From assembly GCA_023525715.1 (NCBI GenBank), contig CM042010.1, forward strand, positions 65,724,966 to 65,788,965: a DNA stretch of 64,000 nt, given 5' to 3'. Below the pieces are notes generated by a model. It was not told the origin of the DNA and made no database searches. It was given only the letters and a program-made list of their open reading frames with translations. The position numbers and the translations under genes are program-made. Positions 10,162-22,761 of the stretch are shown here, one piece after another; the stretch's first letter is position 1; every line of letters begins with the position of its first letter. The stretch comes from Cichorium intybus (taxonomy: Eukaryota > Streptophyta > Magnoliopsida > Asterales > Asteraceae).

Positions 10162-12479
10162 TATCACACCCTGATCCTTGGCGGAATCGATCAAGGCGTG
10201 ATATATTGTTCAAAGTCTCATGACAACTATGTTATAATATGATTAGATTCAATTAAGTACTAAGTATGCAAACAAGATCCACAACATACAAATACAAATC
10301 CAAATATAACAACATTTATTACATCAAATTTAAATAGTCTTGTGGGTTTTTAAGGTACACCCTACTTTTCATCAACTTCATTCTTCAAATCTGCATCGTG
10401 GGTAAAAACAGGTCAACTACGAGAGTTGGTGAGTAACCTAGTTTTATTAAAGAAAATAGTGAGTTTGAATAATTTGAAATTTGTTTTCTTTTGAAGTTGG
10501 CAAGCAACTGTTATTGAGATAACAGTTTATAAATCAAAAATTGATTAACAAATGATAACAACAACAATAAGTCCTCACCCTATATATACATATATATGTA
10601 TATATATAGGATGGAGCATCTAATCATCATACACACACAACCACGTGCGATCAATCGTCTTAGCGTCCCAAGGCGGGGTGGTCAACCCAATAGCGCTATT
10701 ATTGTCCATAACGTACCTCAAGAATACGGGCATAGTCATGGAGATTAGACTAAAAATGATAATGCACTACAAGTATATGTAGCGTAAACAAAAAATAATT
10801 ATACAAATAATGATTCAAGTATAAATGTCCCAACAATGTCTCAATTGTGATAAAATAATAAAATGAAGTTGAAAACATATTAGAACCACATGATACACCC
10901 CAAAAGTATTGAAAATTATAAAATATGGAATAGATTACTCACATTAGTCCAATAAGGAATGTGCGTGTTGTACGATAGACGGCTCGAGTCAAAATGTCGT
11001 AGAACCTAATATAATTAATAGTTTTGGCTTAGGAATCGATAAACGGGAATATAGTATTAATAAAAATAATTAGACACATATTCTTATATTAGATGAATTA
11101 ACAATAATCCAAATTTTGTTTTGAATATTAATGTATTCATATGTTAAATGAATTTTAAATTGAATTAATTACTTTGCTTAATTAATTTATATCTTCACAT
11201 TAGGCAAGATTTTAATAATTTCTTATTAAAATAATAACTAGTCAAATTATAAGTATTTACAGATTTTATATATTATAAACAATTATTTATATGAAATAAT
11301 CATTAAAAATGCATTTTTACATGCTTAGATATTTAGGAAAATGGTTTTAAATACTAAACAGTAATGAAACATTCTGAAATTATCAAAAAATCATTATTTC
11401 ATAAAATAGTAATTACTGTAAAATTTTCATATTTTTCTTAACTGCTTTAGTATTTATTTAGTATTTTAATAATTAAACCACAACAAAATCTAGTTTTTAA
11501 CATACATAACTATATTTTGAAATTTATTTATCTACAACAAAATAAAATACAAAATAAGCATCAAACTGTAATATAAATGCATGAAAATTTATAAATCCAC
11601 TTTACTCAATATATGGGTTGTTCCAAAATTTTCCCAGAATTTATTGACTCCAAAAAGTATTTTATGTGAATTATTGCCCTATTTTATTGCAATAATTATA
11701 GTAATTCAATAAAAATAAGTTATTTTCTGAAAATTTCCAGAACTTCTTATTTTATTGATGGGATCCTGAGAAAAATCAGGTTTATGCATAAAATGAGTTT
11801 TAGATAGTTTGGTGGATTTAATTTGTTTCATTCATGAATTTGAGACTTTTAACAACATACCTTGATGAATGCTTCAAGAGGGATGAAGATTTGAGTATAT
11901 TGGAGTGTTCTTGGCTAAAATATGAAGATTTCTAGGAGGAATTTCGAGATTGAGAGTGAGAGAAAGAATAGATATGGTTTGAGTGGTGATGAGAATAATG
12001 TGTTGGGAGAAAAATGAAAGGAAAGATGATGGGAGGTGTGAGTGGGAGACAATGGGAATAACTTTTGGCTTTTGGTGGTCTTCATAATTTCCCACTAGCA
12101 CAAGCATCTCTATGTAATACACTAACTAATATAAAAATTTTATAAAATTTAATGTAGAGTTTATAAAAATAGAGTTTTATAAAAAAATAGGTTATTATTT
12201 GATTATAACAATCTACTTTGATTTGAAGTTTAATTATAGCATTCAAGTTTGATTCTTTTAATTTAATTAGAGCATCATACTTTGATTTGATTTTAATATG
12301 GTATCATAATTTAATTTGATTATAGTTATAATGTTATACTATGCTATATTGCTATTAACGTCAATTTATATCGTATTGTATGAGTTTTGATCATATTAGC
12401 GTCAAGTAAGCTCGAGTAGGGTTTATTAAATTTCCAATTGGGTTGGGTTGACCCGAATCCATTTTAGGCGGATGTCACA
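10162..12479 (-). repeat. 3' LTR of element C (2318 bp)
   Basis: Left copy; reads TATCACACCCTG at the start and GGCGGATGTCACA at the end on the plus strand. It is very AT-rich in the middle and contains a TA-rich palindrome (about 10582-10608). It lacks a 385-bp segment present in the right LTR; the junction here is a single AAAAT at 11485-11489. ORFs inside it are not supported. Confidence 0.92.
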
Positions 12480-12492
12480 GTCTCCCCTACTT
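12480..12492 (-). other. Polypurine tract of element C
   Basis: The minus strand reads AGTAGGGGAGAC immediately before the 3' LTR start TGTGACATCC. It primes plus-strand synthesis. Confidence 0.75.
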
Positions 12493-12529
12493 TAGGAAAT
12501 TTCGTCCCGAAATTTAAGAAGAGAGTACC

Positions 12530-15500
12530 TTAAGAGAAAAGCTGCGGGTATTTGGTACGCATATGATCCTCACGCTCCCATGTATACTCAGGTCCACGTG
12601 CTGACTGCCACCTGACCTTGACCAGGGGAATGCGACTTCTTTTGAGTTGCTTTTCCTTTCGGTCGGCAATTTCCAAGGGTTTCTCGATAAATTGCATTGT
12701 CTCGTCGATTTGGATATCCTCGAGAGGAACATGAAGGTTCTCGTCTGCTAAACACTTCTTGAGGTTGGCTATATGAAATACTGGGTGAACTTTATTAAGC
12801 TCTATTGGTATATCCAACTCGTAGGCTACTGGTCCGATCCTTTTCAGGATTTTGTACGGGCCTACATAGCGTGGTGCCAATTTACCCTTGCGTCCAAATC
12901 GAACCACACCTTTCCATGGGGACACTTTTAACATGACCATGTCACCCATGGTAAATTCAAGCGGTTTGCGTCGCTTGTCGGCATAACTCTTTTTTCGGCT
13001 ACGAGCTGTGAGAAGGTTATTGCGAATCTGAGTGATTTTGTCGGTTGTTTCCTAGATAAGCTCAGGACCAACGATTGGAGAATCCACTGTTGCGCGAATT
13101 ACATGGGACTCTCCAATTTCATGCCAGCAAATAGGAGATCGGCATTTACGGCCATATAATGCCTCAAATGGTGGCATCTCGATGCTAGAATGATAACTGT
13201 TATTATAGGAGAATTCCACCAACGGTAAATGAGAGTCCCAGTTTCCTCCGAAATCTAAGACACACGCCCTCAACATATCTTCGAGTGTTTGAATTGTCCT
13301 CTCAGATTGACCATCGGTCTGAGGATGATAGGCGGTACTGAGATCGAGACGGGTTCCCATGGCTTCTTGAAGTGATTCCCAGAACCGAGAGAGAAATCTC
13401 CCATCACGATCTGAAATGATGCTGAGAGGGATGCCATGCCGACTAACTATCTCGTCGATGTAAATCCGAGCAAGTTGTTCGACCTTGAAATGTTCACGGA
13501 TGGGAAGGAAGTGAGCAGATTTAGTTAAACGGTCAATGATTACCCAAATGCTGTCATGTCCCTTGGTGGTACGGGGAAGTTTGGTTACGAAATCCATGGC
13601 GATAATTTCCCATTTCCACTCGGGGATTACCGGTTGGACCAATAGTCCAGAGGGTCGTTGATGTCCTGCTTTGACCCTGGAACATGTAAGACATTTGGCC
13701 ACGAATAAAGCAATATCCTTTTTCATTCCCGACCACCAATAATTGGTTCTCAGGCCATGATACATGTTGTCAGCACCAGGATGAATGGAATATCGAGTTT
13801 TATGGATTTCTTCCATCAGGAAGGTACGAAGATTGTCGCGATCTAGGATCCAGATGCGATCTTGATAATAGAAAATACCATCAGATTTACTTTCCAACTC
13901 CCCATCAATTCCCGTGGGCATGTTATTTTCGGTAATTGCCGAGTGTTGGGCTCCTCGAATTCGGTCACTGAGATTGGACAAGATAGGAGAACATATTAGA
14001 TGAAATGCTTTGGCATGTTCTTTTCGACTTAATGCGTCGGCTACCACGTTTGCCTTGCCCGGATGATAGCGTATTTCACACTCGTAATCATTTAGGAGTT
14101 CAACCCAACGTGTTTGTCTCATGTTGAGTTCCTTTTGATTAAGAATATGTTGCAAGCTCTTGTGGTCGGTGAAAATTACGCATTTAGTGCCGTAAAGGTA
14201 ATGCCTCCAAATTTTAAGAGCGAAAACCACGGCACCGAGCTCTAAATCATGAGTCGTATAATTCCTTTCATGGATTTTGAGTTGTCGCGATGCGTAAGCT
14301 ATAACCTTTCCCCTTTGCATCAAAACACAACCTAGACCGAGATTAGAGGCATCGCAGTATACCACGAAATCATCGGATCCTTCAGGGAGTGTAAGAATTG
14401 GAGCGTCACACAATCTTTGTTTAAGAGTTTGGAAAGCGTCTTCCTGCTTGGGTCCCCAATCAAATGGCGTACCCTTGCAAGTGAGAAAAGTAAGCGGTAA
14501 AGCGATCTTTGAGAAATTTGAAATGAAACGCCGGTAATAGCCGGCTAAACCGAGGAATGACCGAATTTCCTTGGGGGTACGTGGGGCTTTCCAATTATTG
14601 ACTGCTTCAACTTTTGCGGGATCGACTAAAATACCCTTGTCACTTACAATATGACCGAGGAATTGTACCTCATTTAACCAAAACTCGCATTTCGAAAATT
14701 TGGCATCAAGCTGATTTCTTTGCAATGTTTGGAGAGTTAGACGAAGGTGTATTTCATGGTCTGCCTTTGTCTTGGAGGAAATGAGGATGACATCAATAAA
14801 GATGATAACAAAACGGTTGAGATAAGGTTTAAATACCCGATTCATCAAGTCCATGAATGCGGCAGGGGCATTCGTTAGGCCAAAAGGCATAACGGTGAAC
14901 TTGTAATGACCATAGCGGGTTCGGAAAGCGGTTTTGGGGATGTCTTCTTCCCGTACTCGAAGTTGGTGATAACCCGAGCGGAGGTCGATTTTTGAGAAGC
15001 ATGAAGCTCCTTGAAGCTGATCAAAAAGGTCGTCGATCCGAGGTAACGGATATCGGTTCTTGATGGTCAATTTATTTAACTCCCGATAATCGATACACAT
15101 ACGAAACGAACCATCTTTCTTTTTAATGAAGAGATCCAAGGCTCCCCAGGGTGAAGTACTAGGGCGGATAAATCCCTTATCGGTTAATTCTTGGAGTTGA
15201 CTTGCCAATTATTGCATCTCGGTTGGAGCCAACCGATATGGAGACTTGGCTATGGGAGCAGCCTCAGGAACGAGATCGATGCGGAACTCTAGCTCACGTA
15301 CTGGAGGGAGTCCAGATAACGTCATCGGAAAAGATGTCGGGAAAGTCTCGAACAATCGGAATATCTTCGATCTTCTTTTTTCGACCTTTGTTTCCACCAC
15401 ATGGGCTAAGAAAGCCATGTATTCTTTACGTAGATATGATCGAGCTTGAGTACATGACATAAGACTAAGCTTTTTTGAACGAGTCTCGCCATAAATACGA

Positions 15501-15921
15501 AGACTTTGACCGTCGGCAAGAGGAATACGAATAAACTTCTCGTAACATACTATTTCAGCATGGTTTTGGGATAGCCAATCCATTCCCACGATGATCTCGA
15601 AGCTACCAAGTTCCATAGGAACTAAATTGACGGAAAATTTATGACCGCAAAAATCGAAAGTCAATCTTGGATGACTGCATTGAGTGAAATGTATTTTCCA
15701 TTGGCGACTTCTACGGTAAAGTTTTCATCAAGAATCGTGCGAGGTGTGTGAAGTATGGGTTCAAATTCCAAAGACACAAAACTTTTATCGGCACCTGAAT
15801 CAAAAAGTACTGACGCGTAGCAGTCATTTATGAGAAACGTACCATTTACGACCTTGTTATCGGTCTGTGCTTGGGTTGCGGTAATGACAAATGCTCGGCC
15901 TTTGGGAGCTGGAACATGCAT
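12530..15921 (-). pseudogene. Pol of element C: protease-RT-RNase H-integrase-chromodomain
   Basis: Order on the minus strand: protease (LFDSGADKSF, about 15795), RT (RMCIDYRELNKL; FGLTNAPAAFMDLMN), RNase H (YCDASNLGLGCVL; TDHKSL), integrase zinc region (HPGADNMYHGL; CLTC) and core (MDFVTKLP; SDRDGRF; TDGQSE), then a C-terminal chromodomain-like segment (PLVKVRW..ARGPEYTWERED) ending at 12530. Breaks: frameshift near 15661, in-frame TAA at 15209-15211 and TAG at 13052-13054. The RT catalytic motif reads FIDVIL where an active enzyme has FIDDIL, so the second Asp is lost. Closest relative in the window is element E. Confidence 0.92.
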
Positions 15922-15933
15922 TGTTGGATTTGC

Positions 15934-17061
15934 CTAGGCTTAAGTGTTAATGATATTGACAAGCCTAGGACACGCGTTTCCGAAATGGATGGGGTCACCA
16001 CAGTTGAAGCATGTTCCAGTTGGATACCGGGTTTGTGTTTGCTGATTTGAGGGTAGAGCGAATGGTCGCTGAGTTTTTGGTGCACGGCATGTGTCTGCCA
16101 AGTGGCCATAACGACCACAAGTCGTACAAAGGCGACACGGGCTGGTGGTCATATGGTGATAGTTACAGTGGTTACAGAGGGGGTGAGGTCCAGTATACGG
16201 CTTTTTGTTTGGTTGGGCTTGTGGAGTGACTTGGGAGATAGGAGTGGCAAGGGTAATAACAGCATGGTTATGGTGATGGCTTTTCTGCTTCTTTTTGTCG
16301 TGTCGGTGTGAGGACTCGGACTTGACAATTAGGGGAGTCTCAAGGGTCGGCTTTTCAGTAGACATCTTTAAACCCTTGCGTGGGAGGACACCATCGTTCA
16401 CATTGTCCTCGTTGAGTTGACCTGCTATTTCAATAGCGGATTCCAGGGTAGATGGCCTGCTGCTGGTCACCGAATCACGGATCTGGCGCGGTAACCCTTT
16501 GATGTAGCGGCGTATTGCAGTTTTCATAGGTTGAACCATATGAGGTAGGAGTCTTGAGAGATCATGGAATCTATTTGTGTAGGTCGCGTTGTCGCCTCCC
16601 ACCTATTTCAGATTCCAGAATTCCTCCTCGAGAGTTTGCAATTCGCTGTCAGGGCAGAACTTCTCCATCATGCGTTCCTTTAGTGTTGACCAGGTCATTC
16701 CCAAGGCAACAACCACTCCTTTTGCCCGTTTTTCTAGGTTCCACCAGGTGAGAGCATGACCTTGGAGGCACCCTGTGGCGTAACGGACCATCAGGTCCTC
16801 AGGACACTCGCTATGGATGAAAGTACTCTCCATTTCTTCGATCCATGTAAGGAGTGCGGTGGCACCATCGATGCCTTTGAAGTAAGGCGGATTGCAGTTA
16901 CGAAAGTGCTTAAACGAGCAACGAGGAGTGGTTGCTGGAGCTTGCGGCTGAAGAGCTTGAAGTTGGGTTGCAATTGTTGGGATGACGTTTGCTACCTCCT
17001 TAGCGATAAGGGCGGCTAGCCTTCGGTTGCTGCGAGCAGCGTATGGGGGTCGTAATGCCAT
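15934..17061 (-). pseudogene. Gag of element C
   Basis: Starts at ATG 17061 (MALRPPYAARSNRR). A retrotransposon gag domain with FKGIDGATALLTWIEEMEST and a TWWNLE stretch follows, then a basic region and CCHC knuckles (CTTCGRYGHLADTC and CFNCGDPIHFGNAC). In-frame TAG at 16603-16605, TAA at 15940-15942 and TAG at 15934-15936 interrupt it. The frame then continues into KGRAFVITA and protease. There is no intron at the gag-protease join (VVNGTFLIND is contiguous), unlike element E. Confidence 0.88.
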
Positions 17062-17722
17062 CTATGAGAAACACGCATATGGACTTATGAGTTTTTTTGT
17101 AAATTGATTATGGAAATTAAGTTTGTAGACATTGTTGGGTAAAATGATTGTAAAACACTTGTTGGGCCATGGTTAGGAGTGTTGGGCACCTTTTGGGCTT
17201 TCCATGGGTACTAAATGTGAAGCATGTAGCAATTGCGTGGGCCCCCACAATACTAAGTTTTCACATATTTTTCCCACTTCAAGGCCCATTAGGGAACTTA
17301 ATAGTCCAATGAGTTGGCCATTTTGGAGTGTATCCTTTAGGATACGTTTGATAAGGTCGGGTATTTTGATGGCTCAAAAGTAATGTGAATAACGCGCTTT
17401 TGGCCTATAGGTTTGGGAACTCTCGCCTTTGGTCCCCAGGTAAGCAAACTGGTCCCTCGGTTGATTGGGATGTATACGAATGCTTACCTAGTCAGGACTT
17501 TCAGGCTAACGGCACCTCCCCCTTCCAGTTACTACGCGTCCATTACTTTGATCCTACCCAACTAGAGTGGATGACTTTTAATTTCCTATGAGCTCTAAGG
17601 AATATATCTGTATATAAATTTTTATTTTGAAACCATTTGAGTATGTGTGTGATTTTAAGAGAAAGAGGAGAAAATTCACAAGTGTATGCACACATATAAG
17701 TGTCGGGAATAATACGTAAGCA
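17062..17722 (-). other. Element C leader, proximal part
   Basis: Untranslated leader between gag and the PBS, interrupted by element D at 17728. No supported ORF; the two short open frames here show no recognisable product. The distal part is 25313-25466. Confidence 0.7.
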
Positions 17723-17727
17723 CATGA

Positions 17728-19500
17728 TGTAAGACCCGTATCCTGATTATAACATATACAAATAACAATGTTAGGAATTATATGATGTTGGTAGTTATAA
17801 AGCTAAGAAAAACTTTAGTTACAATTTCATATGAAAATCAGCATTTTGTGTCGTTTTTAGAAAAATCTTAATTAATTCTAGGAAACTCGTTTGGACCTCA
17901 AACCAATGCAAAAAGTTTATAAATTGAGTCTAGTATAATTACCAAAAATAATAGTAAGCTTGAAAATGACATTATCTATGGTAAAAAATGCAATCTTTAC
18001 TGATTAGTTCGGAATTGACAGATTAGATAGTCTGTTTTCAAAAATTCATAATAAATCATAGAAAAATCGTATAAATACCTAAAATACATCCCTGGAAAGG
18101 TATTGAGATACATTTCTGGAATATCAAATAAAAACGTGAATTTCATGTGTTTAAAGTCGGCTAAACCAGTCTTGAACAGACTGATTCTAGAAGGTATTAA
18201 TTTCAACAAAGTTATATTATTAAAATCTTTTGTCAAAAGTGTCATGCCATTTTTTATTGAAGAATTCAAGTATAAATACCCCTCAAAACATCTCATAAAC
18301 CACACAACTAAATCTCAATCCAATATATAGAGGTTTCTAAGCACTAGAGTGTAAGCAAGTGAGCGGAAGGAAGCTCAAAAGCCTAACGAAGGAGTTATAG
18401 ATCTCGACGACTGGTCATAAGGTAACTACAAACCTTTCTATAGCTTAATTAGGTATTGTAAAATAGTTTTTGTTAAGAAGTAGAATATTTAATAAGTATA
18501 TCATATGTTATATTATACTCATTTCTAACAATAGTAAACAAAAACCTTAAAATGTCGTTATTATAACAATTCGTAATTTCCGAAAATAATACCGATTGAT
18601 TTACTTACGAGGACGGTGACTAGGCCGATTACTTGGGATCTGGTTGTTGGATTTTCCGAAAGGCTAAAATGCTGAAAGGATCCTGCCACCCCATCCTGGC
18701 CGTTCTTTACTTGATAAATCATGGAGTATCATATTGGAATTATTGAAGGGTTTAATGATGCGACTATAATATAGTTAAGCATTAAGAAATGATAGATTTC
18801 TTATTATGTTAACAGTTAAAGTTGAAGGAAATACAAAGCCGAGAAAGATAAACGATATAGTCAACTATAATCAGGTGAGTCTTCTCACTATACTATAGGT
18901 GATATTGCATGCGTAGGAAGGAAGATATGTTAGACTAAGGTGATCTTACATGTTATGATAATTGTATGAATTATTGCTATGATAATGATTGTTTGTGGAC
19001 GGAACGGGATAGCCCGCGAGCCAATAGGCGGAACGGGAATAGCCTGCGAGTCATTAGACGGAACGGGAAAAGCCTGCGAGCGATAAGACAGAACGGGAAC
19101 TGCCCGTGAGTCTTCAGGCGGAACAGGGATAGACCGTGAGTCTCACAGACATATGAATGGTTATTGTGTGTTGTATGTTATGTGATGGATCGTATGGTAT
19201 TTTGAGGAACTCACTAAGCTCCGTGCTTACCCTTTCCCTATATAAACTACTGTTTCAGGTACATCAGGTACCATGGATGGCAAGGCGTGACGTGTATACA
19301 CTGTGCTGCTTCATTGGAGGACTGTTTTTGAAAGGATGTTCCGTTATGTTGTGATTTCATTAACTTTTGTTAATCCTGGGATGTTTTCATTAAACTTATA
19401 AGTTATGGAATTTTATCAAAATTAATTAAGTGGCTTTTCTTATATTGAAGTTTTCGTTTAAATTTTTTTTAATTTTACCCAAAAATTTTGGGATGTTACA
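17728..19500 (+). repeat. 5' LTR of element D (1773 bp)
   Basis: TGTAAGACCCGTATCC...GGGATGTTACA. TATA box TATAAAT at 18271-18277. Contains the 30-base repeat array at 18997-19148. Confidence 0.93.
18997..19148 (+). repeat. Five-copy ~30-base tandem repeat in D LTR
   Basis: Units follow GGCGGAACGGGAATAGCCTG CGAGTCATTA with changes in each copy (consensus by eye). They lie downstream of the TATA box. Same array in the 3' LTR at 24808-24957. Confidence 0.85.
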
Positions 19501-19503
19501 AGT

Positions 19504-19515
19504 TGGTATCAGAGC
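19504..19515 (+). other. Primer binding site, tRNA-Met type (element D)
   Basis: TGGTATCAGAGC, three bases after the LTR end; the usual chromovirus site. Confidence 0.92.
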
Positions 19516-20990
19516 ACAGCTTGAGAGAATCAGGCTCACTTAGTGAGTTCTGGACTCAAGTTGAGGCTTAAGAGTTTTCTTAAAACATTTTTACAAAAGA
19601 AGGATGTTTTATGAAGGGTGAACTGAAGACACAGTGTGTACCGCCAGCCGACGCCAGTATGAGAAAAGGGTTAAGTATTTAATATTGTGGATGTTAAAAA
19701 ACATATGGTATATGTTTGCTGAAATGCCTGGTAGAGATCACACATTGTTGTATTATTATCTACTATTTGCTAATAGAACTGTATGCTAGTGCCGATAGGT
19801 TTCTTAGAGATTTCCACTAAGTTGTATACAATATGGACTGAATAGTCATAGAATGTGTGAGTTGACCTTATTGCATGTTCCTTGTTTGGTTGTTGCCTTA
19901 GGGAAGATTCTCTTATTTGAAAGACTGTTTAGTTCGATATTGTATACAACTACGTTCGCGAAACAACCTGTCATCACTGGAGGAAGTTCCATCTTAGTTA
20001 GAATAGCATGGTGGGGGTGGGATTCCAAGTATTCCTAGAAGGGTTGACATATGCCTTGTAAGGGAATATGTGTTAAAATTATCGGTGAGAAGCGAATTGG
20101 ATATTTCGAGACGGGTCTTGGAACGAACATGGATAGGTGTGGAAGGTAGTAGTAGAGCTCCTACTATCGAAAGCACAGGATCCACGTTCGAGTCGGGAGT
20201 TCGTCACGAAGGATCCAAGGAGCTGAGTATGTGAGTGTCTAGCATAATTAACTTAAATGCTAGTGTAATGTGGTAAACTTTTATCCATTCAATTTTTGAA
20301 TGTTTATTGTGAGGTTCAGTAGGAACAATTAATATGCGATCATACCTGTTTGGTTGGACCGATCATGCTTAAGTTGATTACTGAGCTTAAAGACTGTTGA
20401 AAGGGAGAATGCCAAAATACTATTGTGGTAGCTATTTTCATGCAACTAATGGGCGCACAAGTCAGACAGGGACTAGAGGATGCAAGTGTGAGTTTTCCAA
20501 CTCACGGTCAAAGAGGTGCAAGCGGCGCCTGAGATGATGGCGGGTATTTTTGAGTCAACTCTGTACATGCCTAGTGCTGTGTAATAGTGGGGCTACCTAC
20601 CGTTGTATTGATCTTGCTTTAGTGATTGATCAGGTCGTGTGGGTTGAGAGTTTGGATCACTCACTCGTGATTGAGGTAACTGACGATAGAGGTGTTGACT
20701 AGGGTCGCAAGCGGATGAGTAACATATGGTGGTTGATGTAAACATCTTTACATTATCGAAACATGTTTATTGAGATAGTGTTTGCCCCCGATGCAAGTTG
20801 TTGGTTGAGCAGAGTGGGCTTGTTTTTCGTTCGAGAGTAAGGGCTCGTAAAAAAAAAGGTTATAAAACGAATAAACAGACTTGGACTTTAGTCCAAGTGG
20901 GAGAGGAATACAAAATTAAGGGAACAACATGAATATTATATCGATGAAATTATTAAAATTATAGTAACACGTCAATATATTTAATTCATT
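19516..20990 (+). other. Element D 5' interior, non-coding
   Basis: Leader-like sequence with no supported ORF. Short phrases such as GATCCAAGGAGCTGAGTATG (20210-20229) look like gypsy leaders, but no gag follows. The point where retrotransposon sequence gives way to the captured gene is not obvious; it lies between about 20850 and 21040. Confidence 0.6.
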
Positions 20991-21039
20991 ACTACAACTT
21001 TATATTAATACATTAAGAAAAGTTTACAGAACTACTAAC

Positions 21040-21339
21040 CTAAACCAGAGAATCAGAAAGAAACGATAAAAGATCTTCTACATTCCAATCTTTGTCATCA
21101 TTAGGTTGACTTGTACCTTCTTGAGGATTTGGAAGTGGTATGCTTTCAGTTATTGGAGGAGGAGCTCCAAGGTATGGGGTCTCGATAGGGTTGGAACCTG
21201 TAACCCCATGATTAGGGGCTAAATATTGACTCATTTGGGGCGTGTGTAAATAGGGCAGTGATGAGGAAGGGATCTAATTCGGAACCAGTTGGGGGTAGCT
21301 ATAAGAAGGAGGAAACCAGGCTAGGTCACCTACAAAGCC
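21040..21339 (-). pseudogene. In-frame extension after the RWP-RK stop
   Basis: Downstream of the TGA at 21342-21340 the same frame continues for about 100 codons with only one more stop (TAG near 21276-21274) before a TAA-type end near 21040. It is compositionally like the rest of the protein: Pro/Ser/Tyr-rich, then an acidic end KDWNVEDLLSFLSDSLV. This suggests that the ancestral protein was longer and that two nonsense changes shortened it. CGA to TGA and CAG to TAG would both be C-to-T changes. Confidence 0.45.
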
Positions 21340-22665
21340 TCAAAAATTCTCCTTACTCGAAGACTCAAGTAAACCAGGGTTAATACTACTCATACCAGAA
21401 TTAGATGGCAGAGATTGCTGCTGTGTATGAGTTCTTGATGAAGTTTCCCCCTTTTCCTGAATTTTTCTTTTCCTAAATACAACCTTATGAGCAGCTTGTA
21501 TTAGCTTCTTTGTGCCGTCTGTTAGACCCGATTGTGACCCTTCAATTATCGCTTCTTTTTCTTTTTTTAGGTTGGGTATTAAATCTCCCGATAATTCTGT
21601 TGCCTCAATAAATTCATTACCAAATTCCTGTGGCACAAATAACTTTAGTAATTTCAACATTATGATATAAAGGAATTAAAAAAATGTAGTTTTTACCTCA
21701 GCACGATCAATAAGGGTTTGCAAACTCGTAAGTTGTCGTTGGGGCCAATGATTGATACCTAATTCTCTACAGCGTTTTTTTAATTGTGTCGTTCCAATGT
21801 TGAGTTCCTTCGCAGCTTTCTCAATTGGTTCGTTAAAGTGTTCCGCTATTATTTCCCTACTTAATAAATGTCTGAAACCTCTTCCACTGCCACCTGCTAT
21901 GTTTTCTGAACTAGAAGGTTCAAATCCAATTGTATTGTTATCATTCTGGATCATTTGAACATGATCCTGATTTTCTGAACCAAAGATGGGCATTGATTCA
22001 TTAAAATCAGTAGCTTCTATTGGTGGTAATTGTTGATTCTCAACTAAAAACCCAGGATTCTGAAATCCTTCTAGATTCCTTTGAATCAACTGAAGGTGAT
22101 TTTGATATTGAAAACCAACCCCAAGCTCGGGATTCAATTCAATATTTATGTTATGAGTCCTCTGTAATTGATTCTCATCCTGAATACCAGCCATGAATTC
22201 TTGATTCATGGGGACAAACTCACTGCTTGTTGGGTGCACGTCCATGAATGGATTGTACTCAGTTAGACCATCCACAAATGGGTCTACAAATAACACATGT
22301 CAAATGATAAAACAAAATAGAATACTTATAAATGAATCATTCAAAAGAATTTAACCTGGTAGAAGGCATGGAGTCCGATCAAGTGCAAAGTCAGATGCAT
22401 GCACCAGATCATCTGAGTTAATGTTCAACTCGGGAAAAAATTCCGGCTCATCGTGGAGATGCTCTATTGGTAGTATATCTGGAAGACTGTACCATAATTC
22501 AAAATTAAACAAAACATTATAAAGGTAATCGAAGTATGGATGATAGATGTCTAGAATGTTAGAGTCACCGAACTCTATTAAGAATTCTTGGTTTGAAGTA
22601 CCCTCTCCTTGCGGAAAACCAGGTCCAGGGTTCGACAGATCGCCCATTGAAGATATGTTTTCCAT
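21340..22665 (-). CDS. Captured RWP-RK (RKD-like) transcription factor gene
   Basis: Three exons on the minus strand: 22665-22356, 22283-21697 and 21627-21340. The introns of 72 and 69 nt have GT...AG ends and keep phase (310 + 587 + 288 = 1185 nt, 394 codons plus stop). Residues 243-299 form the RWP-RK DNA-binding domain: LSREIIAEHFNEPIEKAAKE, then LKKRCRELGI and HWPQRQLTSLQTLI. Exon 3 continues with the family's Lys-rich helix (EKEAIIEG; KVVFRKRKIQEK). No PB1 or GAF-like region is seen, so it is RKD-like rather than NIN-like; the family acts in the nucleus in egg-cell and nitrogen-related regulation. The signature RWPxRK is altered to HWPQRQ. It lies inside element D, antisense to it, with introns and TATA box, so it was captured at the DNA level. 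Whether it is expressed is unknown. Confidence 0.85.
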
Positions 22666-22750
22666 GACTCGGCTTTAAATATGAGTTTGTTTACGAACAA
22701 ACTAGTGATAAGAGAGGATGAGATTGAAAATGAATGATACTACATACCTG

Positions 22751-22758
22751 TATATATA
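22751..22758 (-). promoter_or_regulatory. TATA box of captured RWP-RK gene
   Basis: TATATATA on the minus strand about 90 bases before the ATG at 22665, a normal plant spacing that leaves a 5' UTR of roughly 55-60 bases. Confidence 0.5.
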
Positions 22759-22761
22759 GTA

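Noticed and set aside
10579..10612. TA-rich palindrome in the C LTR as a terminator or hairpin gene
   Set aside because: Simple alternating TA/CATG sequence, present in both LTRs; not enough to claim function.
11874..12122. 82-codon minus ORF in the element C LTR (also at 27579-27827)
   Set aside because: Present in both LTR copies, low-complexity Ser/Ile-rich, no homology that I recognise; AT-rich LTR sequence open by chance.
19846..20185. Short ORFs in the element D leader as gag remnants
   Set aside because: No gag motif or CCHC knuckle in any frame; too short to support.
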